30,740 nucleotides of DNA from an uncultured bacterium (GCA_905214495.1 CAJMLW010000021.1:1-30740), one strand, 5' to 3'. Shown: positions 18,795 to 26,134, counted from the stretch's first letter. The notes: a model not told the origin generated them from the sequence alone. A program made the numbers and translations.

Positions 18795-20129
18795 ATGGAC
18801 AGTATAGATGCCCTGTTACCGATTGGGTTCGGCATAGTATGTATTCTCTTAATTAACTTTTTGGTGGTAGCGAAATTCTCTTTTGCACGGTTGCGCAAGG
18901 AACACGTAGAAGATATGGAAATCCTACATGAAAAGGATCGTCAATTCTTGTTAAAGCTATACCAAAATCCTGAGTATTTCCTTAATACTACACAATTTCT
19001 AATACTCTTTTTCATTCTCACCTTAGCAGGTACTGGCACATATATCTTTAATAGTTTTGTGGTAGGTATCATGGATATTTTTAATATCCATGGTACATGG
19101 GTTCATCATATTTTAGACCTGATCTTGCTTATTATCATTAGTCTTATCGTCCTCATCTTTGGCGAAATTGTACCGAAAGCATTGGGTTTATCATTCCCTA
19201 CAAAATATGTAAATATGCATAGTCGTATCGTCGTTGGCGTTGGTCGTATTGTATATCCTTTTGTCTGGTTAGCTAGTAAAATATCCAATTGTATCCTTAA
19301 ATTTTACCAAACAAAATACTTAACTGAACTAGACCTTGTATATACGGAAGAGGAAATACGCATGATGATTTCTAGAAGTCATGAAGAAGGTCAGTTAAAT
19401 CAGGTAGAATCTGAGTTGATAGACAATGTTTTCAACTTTGTGGAACGTATGGCAAAAGAGGTTATGGTGCCACGCCAAGATGTGGATTGTATTTTCGTGG
19501 AAGATGGTTATGATGAAGCCATGAATGTGATTCGTTCTACATCGCATACGAGATACCCATTGTGCCTAGAAGATAAGGATCATATTGTAGGCCTTGTACA
19601 TATTAAGGATTTGATGGAACGTCCTAATCAAGCGATGAAAGATTTGCGCAACATCAAACGGGATATCTTGACGGTTCCTGAGGTTATGAAATTATCTACC
19701 TTATTGCAATACATGCGAACGCGTCGTATTTACCAAGCCGTTGTTGTCGATGAATACGGCGGTATGGTAGGCCTTGTGGGGTTAGAGGATATTATCGAAG
19801 AATTGGTAGGGGATATTCAAGACGAACATGAACCTCATTTGCCGGCTACGATGAGTTATTCTGATGGCTCCTTTGAGTTTGATGGCAAGGTTCTTGTCGA
19901 TGAAGTGTCTGAAATGATGAATATTCATATTGAGGATTCCGACTCCGACACAATTGGCGGCTATATTTTCGGTCTGTTAGGTCGTACTCCAATCGTTGGG
20001 GATACTGTTGATGCTTATGGTTATACATTTGAAGTCATCAAGATGCAAGGCTATCGTATTTCACGGTTACGTGTGACACCTTTACCTGAGCCTGAACTTG
20101 TTGTGGATGCTGAACATGAACAAGATTAG
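18795..20129 (+). CDS. CNNM/CorC-HlyC family membrane protein (DUF21 + CBS pair)
   Basis: A 444-residue protein of the family called hemolysin C/CorC or CNNM, linked to magnesium or cobalt export, not to a true haemolysin. The DUF21 membrane domain spans about residues 1-180, with hydrophobic runs near 7-30, 65-90, 105-130 and 145-170. A CBS pair follows (VPRQDVDCIFVEDGYDEAM and the VGLVHIKDLM block, then VVVDEYGGMVGLVGLEDIIEELVGDIQDEHE). A CorC/HlyC C-terminal domain ends it (FEFDGKVLVDEVSEMM to GYRISRLRV). AAAGGA lies 8 nt before the ATG. It sits between era and recO, which are often adjacent, and its 3' end overlaps recO. Confidence 0.9.
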   Translation: MDSIDALLPIGFGIVCILLINFLVVAKFSFARLRKEHVEDMEILHEKDRQFLLKLYQNPEYFLNTTQFLILFFILTLAGTGTYIFNSFVVGIMDIFNIHGTWVHHILDLILLIIISLIVLIFGEIVPKALGLSFPTKYVNMHSRIVVGVGRIVYPFVWLASKISNCILKFYQTKYLTELDLVYTEEEIRMMISRSHEEGQLNQVESELIDNVFNFVERMAKEVMVPRQDVDCIFVEDGYDEAMNVIRSTSHTRYPLCLEDKDHIVGLVHIKDLMERPNQAMKDLRNIKRDILTVPEVMKLSTLLQYMRTRRIYQAVVVDEYGGMVGLVGLEDIIEELVGDIQDEHEPHLPATMSYSDGSFEFDGKVLVDEVSEMMNIHIEDSDSDTIGGYIFGLLGRTPIVGDTVDAYGYTFEVIKMQGYRISRLRVTPLPEPELVVDAEHEQD

Positions 20130-20817
20130 TGGCGCTTTTAATACGCCGGCCATCGTGGTGAGCCGAAAAAAATACAAGCTCTATTCGGTGTTTACCTTTA
20201 TCACACCGTCCCTAGGTATCATTAGGGCTTCGTTTCCGCATAAACGGTTGCAAACATTGCGTAATGCATCCTATTTACGCCCATTCAGCGCTATGTATAT
20301 TACAGTTGTGCAGGACGGAGAATTTGTGAAAGTCACACAAATCGATGGTTCCTATGTGGTGGAATCACTAGATACAAATTTAGATAATATTGCGTATGCA
20401 GCCGTAGCCAGTGAACTGATACAAGAACTCTTTGCGTTGTATGATGTTGATCGTAATGTATTTAATGCTGTAGTCAATTATTCAAAATCCATACGTCAAA
20501 GAAATGTCCGTTTAGGGACCATTCTATTGGGATGGCAAATGTTGTCGTTAGCGGGGGTAATGCCACAACATGAGGCTTTTAATACCGGTGATGGAATTGA
20601 TATATTCTGGAACGAACTACGGATACATACGCATATGAATCCATCCCTTTCATTACGCAACGCAATGCCAAATATTTTGTCCTATCAATGGGGCGATACA
20701 GCACCTATTGAACTTCCTGGAACTATATGGAAGGAACTAGAACGATTACTATTTTCTTATTGTGAACAGGAAATAGGTAAACAGTTGCAAAGTGTAAAAT
20801 TTCTGATGAGTTTATAA
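20116..20817 (+). CDS. recO: Divergent DNA repair protein RecO
   Basis: Probably the recombination mediator that loads RecA with RecR and anneals SSB-coated strands. The 233-residue protein opens like RecO: TPAIVVSRKKYKLYSVFTFITPSLGIIRASF, where the OB fold of the family has an AIVL-S-Y-D/E-L-TP-G pattern. The helical middle VASELIQELFALYDVDRNVFNAV and LGWQMLSLAGVMP also fit. The Cys cluster of many RecO proteins is absent; the only cysteine is near the C-terminus. Position after era supports the call. The start is uncertain: the ATG at 20116, with GGATG nearby, overlaps the preceding gene by 14 nt, and in-frame starts at 20107 or 20098 are possible. A strong terminator follows. Confidence 0.72.
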   Translation: MNKISGAFNTPAIVVSRKKYKLYSVFTFITPSLGIIRASFPHKRLQTLRNASYLRPFSAMYITVVQDGEFVKVTQIDGSYVVESLDTNLDNIAYAAVASELIQELFALYDVDRNVFNAVVNYSKSIRQRNVRLGTILLGWQMLSLAGVMPQHEAFNTGDGIDIFWNELRIHTHMNPSLSLRNAMPNILSYQWGDTAPIELPGTIWKELERLLFSYCEQEIGKQLQSVKFLMSL

Positions 20818-20883
20818 TATATACTAATAAATTGTTACGTATCGATTTATAAGACTCCTTATCAAAAATTTTTATAAACTTTC

Positions 20884-20937
20884 AACCACTTATCTTGAAT
20901 AGGTTAGATAAACCTATTTAAGATAAGTGGTTTTCTT
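20884..20937 (+). terminator. Strong intrinsic terminator after recO
   Basis: A 22-bp stem (20884-20905 with 20911-20932, a single G-T wobble) has a 5-nt loop and is followed by TTTTCTT. It lies 66 nt after the recO stop and ends the phoH-ybeY-era-recO transcript. Confidence 0.9.
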
Positions 20938-21010
20938 ATATAGAAAAAATATAATGTATTACCTGAACATATATCTCATTTATGAGTTAGAAAATGCGAA
21001 CAAAAAGTTT

Positions 21011-21016
21011 TATACT
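21011..21016 (+). promoter_or_regulatory. Possible -10 element for the lar operon leader
   Basis: TATACT is preceded 18 nt upstream by a poor TTAGAA (20987-20992). If real, transcription would start near 21023 and run through the hairpin at 21044-21090 before larE. The rest of the 320-nt gap between recO and larE holds the two hairpins and AT-rich sequence; I see no gene in it. Confidence 0.3.
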
Positions 21017-21043
21017 AAATACATTAATGGTTGTTCTATATAT

Positions 21044-21090
21044 GGTAGAGTCATATTAGAGCCTATAGTGATGGCTCTATTTTATTTTTT
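21044..21090 (+). terminator. Terminator-like hairpin with two alternative stems before larE
   Basis: The arm 21071-21079 can pair with 21046-21054 (9 bp, one wobble, extendable by two G-T pairs) or with the closer 21057-21063 (7 bp, with 21073-21079). A T-rich run to about 21090 follows either fold. Recent upstream transcription already ends at 20937, so this is either a backup terminator or an attenuator in the lar leader. It lies 48 nt before the larE start. Confidence 0.6.
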
Positions 21091-21137
21091 TATTTTGAAA
21101 CTATAGATTATAGAAATTTATTAAAGGATTGTATGGA

Positions 21138-21884
21138 ATGGAATTAATCGAGTATATAAAGACATTAGGTAATGTAGGTGTAGCTCTATCTGGTGGCGTA
21201 GATTCATCCTATTTAGCATATGCTGTCAAACAATCTGGCATTCCATGCAAAGCATATACTGTTAAGTCCCAGTTTGTGCCACAGTTTGAATTAAATGATG
21301 CCAAGAAAATTGCAGAATGTATCGGTATTCCCTTAGAAATTATAGATATTGATGTACTCGAACATGATGATGTAACGAGCAACCCAAGTGATCGATGCTA
21401 TTACTGTAAACATCATGTATTCACAACGATAAGTGAACAGGCTAAACGCGATGGATTTTCCATATTATGCGATGGAACCAATGCCAGTGATGAGGTAGAT
21501 GATCGCCCTGGTATGAAAGCAATAGCTGAGCTATCTGTTAAGTCGCCACTAAGAGACTGCGGCTTAACAAAATCTATGATTCGCCAGTTGGCCAAACAGG
21601 CTAATTTATTTACTTGGGATAAACCATCCTACGCCTGTTTAGCCACGAGATTTCAAGTGGGACAGCACATAACAGGTCATGATTTAGAACATATTGAAAA
21701 AGCGGAAGGGTATTTATTTTCGTTAGGTTTATCAGATTTTAGAGTTCGTCTGATAGGAAATACTGCTAAAATTCAAGTCCCAGAGAATCAAATAGCTATT
21801 CTTATAAAGAATAGGATTGAGATTCTCATATTTTTTAAATTTATGTTTGATGATGTTGTATTAGATTTAGAGGTGCGTTCATGA
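21138..21884 (+). CDS. larE: Pyridinium-3,5-biscarboxylate mononucleotide sulfurtransferase LarE
   Basis: Converts the two carboxylates of the LarB product into thiocarboxylates during nickel-pincer nucleotide synthesis. The 248-residue PP-loop enzyme has SGGVDSS at 18-24. It carries C87 and C90 in DRCYYCKHH and C167 in KPSYACLATRF. A single cysteine at the last place is sacrificed in Lactiplantibacillus plantarum LarE. The three-Cys form is the one described as holding a [4Fe-4S] cluster in Thermotoga maritima LarE, so a catalytic cluster is inferred here. The ATG at 21138 follows AAAGGA by 9 nt, and an in-frame TTG at 21129 is too close to that site. The stop overlaps larB (ATGA). Confidence 0.93.
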   Translation: MELIEYIKTLGNVGVALSGGVDSSYLAYAVKQSGIPCKAYTVKSQFVPQFELNDAKKIAECIGIPLEIIDIDVLEHDDVTSNPSDRCYYCKHHVFTTISEQAKRDGFSILCDGTNASDEVDDRPGMKAIAELSVKSPLRDCGLTKSMIRQLAKQANLFTWDKPSYACLATRFQVGQHITGHDLEHIEKAEGYLFSLGLSDFRVRLIGNTAKIQVPENQIAILIKNRIEILIFFKFMFDDVVLDLEVRS

Positions 21885-22636
21885 GTGATAATATTAGATC
21901 CCTTTTAGAGCAAGTAAAAAATGGTCAGGTAGATGTGGATGCAGCCTTATTAAAGCTAAAGATGAAACCGATAGAGGATTTAGGGTATGCCAACGTTGAT
22001 TTACATCGTCAATTACGACAAGGTGTGCCAGAGGTTATTTATGGTGCTGGTAAGACTAGTGAACAAATCGTGGGTATTATCTCCTCCATGCAGTCTAATG
22101 GGCAAGGTCATATATTGATTACACGCTTAGCACCTGATGTGGCTGCAGAGGTTCAAGAACAGCATTCCTTGACATATATCAAGGATGCTCATATCGGCTA
22201 CGTTGGTGATATGCCTACGAAGAAAACAGAGTCCAGTATAGCTATTGTTACCGGCGGTACAAGTGATTATAAAGTGGCTGAAGAATGTGCAATTACAGCT
22301 GAATTTTATGGTAATACGGTCAATCGAATTTATGACGTAGGTGTGGCGGGTATTCATCGTTTGTTACAACATTTAGATACTATTATGTCTGCTAAGGTTA
22401 TCGTTGTCATTGCCGGCATGGAAGGGGCTTTAGCAAGTGTTGTTGGGGGCCTTGTGGATGTACCTGTTATCGCCGTACCAACTAGTGTTGGTTATGGAAC
22501 GGCATTTGGTGGTGTTACGGCGTTATTATCGATGCTCAATTCTTGCGCTAGCGGTGTTACGGTTGTCAACATAGACAATGGATTTGGTGCTGCTTATACA
22601 GCGAATATGATTAATCATATAGGTGAAAGTAAATGA
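21881..22636 (+). CDS. larB: Pyridinium-3,5-biscarboxylate mononucleotide synthase LarB
   Basis: Carboxylates the pyridinium ring of nicotinic acid adenine dinucleotide and releases AMP, the first step of the nickel-pincer cofactor. The 251-residue protein has a C-terminal PurE-like domain: YGAGKTSEQIVGI, VTGGTSDYKVAEECAITAE, VYDVGVAGIHRLL-like text and VIAGMEGALASVVGGLVDVPVIAVPTSVGYG. These are the hallmark blocks of LarB. The start is in an ATGA overlap with larE and the end in an ATGA overlap with larC, so the three maturation genes are translationally coupled. Confidence 0.94.
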   Translation: MSDNIRSLLEQVKNGQVDVDAALLKLKMKPIEDLGYANVDLHRQLRQGVPEVIYGAGKTSEQIVGIISSMQSNGQGHILITRLAPDVAAEVQEQHSLTYIKDAHIGYVGDMPTKKTESSIAIVTGGTSDYKVAEECAITAEFYGNTVNRIYDVGVAGIHRLLQHLDTIMSAKVIVVIAGMEGALASVVGGLVDVPVIAVPTSVGYGTAFGGVTALLSMLNSCASGVTVVNIDNGFGAAYTANMINHIGESK

Positions 22637-23922
22637 AACGATTATTTTTAGATTGTCAAATGGGCATTGCAGGAGACATGCTGACCGCGACATTACTCGG
22701 TTTAGTAGATACTCCTGAAATATGGATAGAACGGCTTAATCAAATAGGGATACCTGATGTTACCTATACACTTATTCCGAAAGAAGATAAGGGCTTACAA
22801 GGTTATCGGGTAGCGGTTACCATTAATGGTATAGAAGAGTCTGAACATCATACAGGTAGTCCCCATGACCAGCATCATACTGATCATCACCATCACGATG
22901 CTCATCAGGAACATGGTGAGACAGATACGCATGAAGAACATTCAGATTACCATATATATAGCGAACATCACGTTCATGGCCGAGGTTTACAAGGTGTAAC
23001 GGATATAATTAATAGCTTATCTATTTCCGATACGTGTAAACAGAATGCTATAAACGTATATCAGTTAGTGGCTCAAGCGGAGGCTAAGGTTCATAAATCG
23101 ACGGTAACGCAAATTCATTTCCATGAGCTGGGCATGCTCGATGCTATTGCAGATATTGTGGCCGTTTGTGTACTCTTAGAGGCATTGAAGTTTGATGAGA
23201 TTATTATCTCACCTATACATGTAGGCACTGGTACGGTTCATTGTGCTCATGGAGAATTGCCTGTGCCTGCACCAGCAACAATAGAGTTATTAGCTGGCAT
23301 ACCAATGTATGCAGATTATCAGATTACAGGTGAGTTATGTACGCCGACGGGCGCAGCATTGGCAAAATATTTAGGTACATCCTTTAGCAGTATGCCTGTT
23401 ATGACACCTGTAAAGATTTCTTATGGTTTTGGTACTAAACAATTTAAAAGACCGAATTGCATTCGCGCCTTTGTAGAAATAATCAATGATTTAGAAGACA
23501 CAATCATTGAAATGTCTTGTAATCTCGACGATATGACGCCAGAAGAAATTGGATTTGCCGTAGAACAGTTACTACTTTCACCAGCCTTAGACGTGTTTAC
23601 CACACCGATTATGATGAAAAAACAACGACCTAGTACGATGCTAACCGTTCTGTGTAAGGTAGACTATATCAATGATGTACGAGATTTAATTTTCAAGCAT
23701 ACCACGAGCCTTGGTATTCGCTACCATCGCTGTGAACGATATATTTTGAACCGGTCTACAGGAAACATAGATTGGGAAGGACATACAATTGCTTTTAAAG
23801 AAAGTAGTGGTTTTGGTGTGGTGAGACATAAATATGAATATGATTCACTGGCTACTATTGCTAATCAAAATGATATGAGTTTATTAGACCTTAAACGACA
23901 ATTGCGTAAGAAGGAGGATTGA
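22633..23922 (+). CDS. larC: Nickel-pincer cofactor nickel chelatase LarC (single ORF)
   Basis: Inserts nickel into the bisthiocarboxylate nucleotide, the last step of cofactor synthesis, using CTP. It has 429 residues. The N-terminal LDCQMGIAGDMLTATLLGL and FHELGMLDAIADIV, the central HCAHGELPVPAPAT and the C-terminal EMSCNLDDMTPEEIGF and MKKQRPSTMLTVLC are LarC blocks. Between residues 72 and 115 lie 17 histidines, a likely nickel-holding insert. In L. plantarum the full protein needs a ribosomal frameshift that joins larC1 and larC2; here the frame is continuous. It overlaps larB by 4 nt and precedes larA by 55 nt. Confidence 0.94.
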   Translation: MKRLFLDCQMGIAGDMLTATLLGLVDTPEIWIERLNQIGIPDVTYTLIPKEDKGLQGYRVAVTINGIEESEHHTGSPHDQHHTDHHHHDAHQEHGETDTHEEHSDYHIYSEHHVHGRGLQGVTDIINSLSISDTCKQNAINVYQLVAQAEAKVHKSTVTQIHFHELGMLDAIADIVAVCVLLEALKFDEIIISPIHVGTGTVHCAHGELPVPAPATIELLAGIPMYADYQITGELCTPTGAALAKYLGTSFSSMPVMTPVKISYGFGTKQFKRPNCIRAFVEIINDLEDTIIEMSCNLDDMTPEEIGFAVEQLLLSPALDVFTTPIMMKKQRPSTMLTVLCKVDYINDVRDLIFKHTTSLGIRYHRCERYILNRSTGNIDWEGHTIAFKESSGFGVVRHKYEYDSLATIANQNDMSLLDLKRQLRKKED

Positions 23923-23977
23923 TTTGTCGTAGCGGGTTATTTATAGTTTGTTAGTGTTAAGTTAAGGAGTGATTCCC

Positions 23978-25255
23978 ATGAAAACATTTAATGTACCCTA
24001 TGCAAAAGGATTTGTAGATATCAATATTCCTGATCAAAATATCGCAGGTGTATTAGAATCTAAAGCCCATTCCTATAAGGCTGAGCTTTCACAAGAAGCA
24101 TTGGTAGAACATGCGCTAGATAACCCTATCGGCAGCCAACGCTTGGAAGAATTGGTTAAGGGTAAATCCAACATGGTCATCATCACAAGTGATCATACGC
24201 GTCCAGTGCCTAGTAAAATTACGATGCCAATTTTACTTCGCCGTATTCGTGAAGCCAATCCATCCATCGATATTACCATTTTATTAGCTACTGGTTTCCA
24301 TCGCCCTACTACACATGAAGAAATGATAGATAAATTCGGTCCTGAAATCGTAGCCAATGAAAAGATTGTAAACCATATCTCTGGCGATGCTAGCCAAATG
24401 ACTAAAATCGGCGTGTTGCCATCCGGTGGGGACTGCATCATCAATAAACTAGCTGTAGAAACTGACCTATTAATTTCTGAAGGTTTTATTGAACCACATT
24501 TCTTTGCGGGTTTTTCTGGCGGTAGAAAAAGCGTATTGCCAGGTATTGCTTCCGAAGTAACTGTAATGGCAAATCACTGTGCTGAATTTATCAACAGCCC
24601 CTATGCTCGTACAGGTATTATCGAGAACAATCCAATTCATAAGGATATGGTATACGCTGGACGTACTGCAAAATTAGCATTTATTTTAAATGTTGTCATC
24701 GATGCTGAAAAACATATTATCAATGCATTTGCTGGTGATATGGAACAAGCTCATGAAACAGGCTGTTCTTTTGTGTCTGAACTAGCCAGTGTAAAAGCTG
24801 TACCAGCAGACATCGTCATCACTACAAATGGTGGTTATCCTTTAGACCAAAACGTATATCAAGCTGTAAAAGGTATGACCGCTGCTGAAGCATCCTGTAA
24901 AAAAGATGGTGTTATCATCATGATTGCTGCTTGTAATGATGGTCATGGTGGAGAATCTCTATATGAAAACCTTAAAAATGCAAAAACACCTCGTGAATTA
25001 CTAGACCGCATTGCTAAGGTTCCTCGTAATGAAACAATTCCAGACCAATGGGAAATGCAAATCTTGGCTCGTATTCTAGATCAATTTACAGTTATAGTGG
25101 TAACAGACCAATGTGATCCTAAGATGCTTATCGATATGCATTTACAACATGCTAGCACATTTGATGAAGCATTGAATAAGGCTTTGGAATTAAAAGGTAA
25201 AGATGCAAGTATTACAGTTATTCCTGATGGCGTGTCTGTTGTGGTAAAAGCGTAA
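23978..25255 (+). CDS. larA: Nickel-dependent lactate racemase LarA
   Basis: Interconverts D- and L-lactate with the nickel-pincer nucleotide, letting a lactate fermenter use both isomers. The 425-residue protein keeps all key residues at the same numbers as L. plantarum LarA: H108 in GFHRP, H174 in IEPHFFAGF, the cofactor-attaching K184 in SGGRKSVLPG and H200 in MANH. SDHTRPVPSK is at 71-80. Other enzymes of this superfamily racemise different 2-hydroxyacids, so lactate is the likely substrate, not a proven one. The ATG at 23978 follows AAGGAG (23964-23969). A shortened second copy of its 3' end lies at 25935. Confidence 0.92.
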   Translation: MKTFNVPYAKGFVDINIPDQNIAGVLESKAHSYKAELSQEALVEHALDNPIGSQRLEELVKGKSNMVIITSDHTRPVPSKITMPILLRRIREANPSIDITILLATGFHRPTTHEEMIDKFGPEIVANEKIVNHISGDASQMTKIGVLPSGGDCIINKLAVETDLLISEGFIEPHFFAGFSGGRKSVLPGIASEVTVMANHCAEFINSPYARTGIIENNPIHKDMVYAGRTAKLAFILNVVIDAEKHIINAFAGDMEQAHETGCSFVSELASVKAVPADIVITTNGGYPLDQNVYQAVKGMTAAEASCKKDGVIIMIAACNDGHGGESLYENLKNAKTPRELLDRIAKVPRNETIPDQWEMQILARILDQFTVIVVTDQCDPKMLIDMHLQHASTFDEALNKALELKGKDASITVIPDGVSVVVKA

Positions 25256-25307
25256 TTTACAATAACATATTGAACTCTTAGAAAATATTATTTAGAGTCA
25301 TAAAATG

Positions 25308-25350
25308 AACCACCTATTAAAGATGATTGGTAATCTTTGGTAGGTGGTTT
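25308..25350 (+). terminator. Terminator of the lar operon
   Basis: A 17-bp stem (25308-25324 with 25333-25349, two T-G wobbles) with an 8-nt loop; the T tail is short. A near-identical hairpin recurs at 26093-26134. Confidence 0.8.
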
Positions 25351-25362
25351 AACATTTAGTTA

Positions 25363-25566
25363 GTGTCAATAATTTTGTGGAAACATCTTTTACTTCACAA
25401 TTACCAAACTTATTTAGCTAATGAAGGGAGGGTTCCTGATGAAGTTACATGTTATAATGTTCTAGATGTTTTTTGTGGACAACAGATTCAAAAAGCTGTT
25501 TCTACTGGAGTAAAAGATATTATAAAAGATAATGAAAATAATAAGAAGAATAATAATGATAGGTGA
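25363..25566 (+). pseudogene. Short reading frame, possible 3' remnant of a larger gene
   Basis: A 67-residue frame that I do not recognise. It opens with GTG 13 nt after the lar terminator, with no ribosome-binding site, and an in-frame stop lies just upstream. A good GGGAGGG site at 25426-25432 serves only an 8-codon frame from 25439. The product is polar with two cysteines (TCYNVLDVFCGQQ) and ends in a Lys/Asn-rich tail (DNENNKKNNNDR) like the disordered end of a longer protein. A membrane protein gene starts 12 nt after its stop. I infer a truncated gene tail, perhaps the end of a toxin-like gene next to its partner, but no motif shows this. Confidence 0.4.
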
Positions 25567-25578
25567 GGGAATAATTAA

Positions 25579-25935
25579 ATGAGTGATTTATTGTTATATT
25601 TTTTTATGGGACTGTTATTTTATCAATTAATAAAGTCTTATAGGAATAAATGGAAAGATGCTTTTTTGATTATTATTATATTGCTTATCTTCGGGATTCC
25701 TGGAATTATAGTAAGTAAATTATACGAATATGGTTATATTCCATTTAAGATATGTTTTTATATATCGTCAGTTATCCTAGTTCTTATGCATATATCTTTT
25801 CTATGTCTTTTCATATATTTATATAAAACGGCAGAAACACCTGAAAGACGTCGAGAAATTTTAAAAGGTGGACTACTTTATCTTAGTGGTATTGGAATAA
25901 TGGCTGGTGGATTAGCTTTTGTATTCTTATTTTAG
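25579..25935 (+). CDS. Small hydrophobic membrane protein, unknown
   Basis: I do not recognise this 118-residue protein. It has about four hydrophobic segments (1-18, 27-48, 56-82 and 98-118) separated by short charged loops; the longest charged stretch is KTAETPERRREILKGG near residue 90. GTGAGGGA lies upstream of the ATG. Codon use is AT-rich (many ATA, TTA, AGA), unlike the lar genes. Its TAG stop ends at 25935, the first base of the larA relic, so the gene runs exactly to that junction. Small membrane proteins after truncated polar frames can be immunity proteins, but nothing here proves it. Confidence 0.6.
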   Translation: MSDLLLYFFMGLLFYQLIKSYRNKWKDAFLIIIILLIFGIPGIIVSKLYEYGYIPFKICFYISSVILVLMHISFLCLFIYLYKTAETPERRREILKGGLLYLSGIGIMAGGLAFVFLF

Positions 25936-26039
25936 ATGCTGAAAAACATATTATCAATGCTTTTGGGGGTGATATAGAACAGGCTTATGAAACAGGCCGT
26001 GATTTTCCTGACGACGTATCTGTTGTGGTGAAAACGTAA
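25935..26039 (+). pseudogene. Shortened relic of a larA 3' end
   Basis: In one frame this reads DAEKHIINAFGGDIEQAYET followed by GRDFPDDVSVVVKT and TAA. The first part matches LarA DAEKHIINAFAGDMEQAHET (DNA 24701-24763, about 57 of 63 bases the same). The rest matches the LarA C-terminus PDGVSVVVKA (from 25221). About 450 nt of larA between these two parts is missing, and the frame is kept across the join. Differences include A to G, M to I and H to Y, plus silent changes, so the source was a diverged larA copy and not a recent duplicate. No start codon or ribosome-binding site is present; it is not a working gene. Confidence 0.85.
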
Positions 26040-26092
26040 TTTACAATAACATATTGAACTCTTAGATCGTATCGCTAAGGGTGAATAAAATG

Positions 26093-26134
26093 AACCACCT
26101 ATTAAAGATGACTGGTAATCTTTGGTGGGTGGTT
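26093..26134 (+). terminator. Duplicate of the lar terminator
   Basis: A 17-bp stem (26093-26109 with 26118-26134, three T-G wobbles) with an 8-nt loop. It differs from the first copy at only two positions and still folds. It could end transcription from the 25579 gene. Confidence 0.75.

Larger units (their letters stand above)
25935..26134 (+). repeat. Direct repeat of the larA 3' end plus terminator
   Basis: The 200-nt unit corresponds to parts of 24701-25349. It contains larA coding fragments, an identical 27-nt stretch after the stop codon (26040-26066 compared with 25256-25282 region), an altered patch at 26062-26080 and a second copy of the lar terminator. Together with the intact copy it brackets the 25363-25935 genes. 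Confidence 0.85.

Noticed and set aside
18795..20129. Haemolysin toxin
   Set aside because: The family name HlyC is historical. The DUF21, CBS and CorC domain order points to a metal-transport-related membrane protein.
21057..21090. Known nickel/cobalt riboswitch before larE
   Set aside because: The leader has only a simple hairpin with two alternative partners. I do not see the four-way junction with conserved G-rich loops expected of that class.
25421..25465. Short frame with a good GGGAGGG ribosome-binding site
   Set aside because: From the ATG at 25439 it encodes only eight residues before TAG; even from 25421 it encodes 14. It may be chance.
25935..26039. A functional second LarA
   Set aside because: Only 34 residues remain, with no start codon, no ribosome-binding site and none of the catalytic residues H108, H174, K184 or H200.
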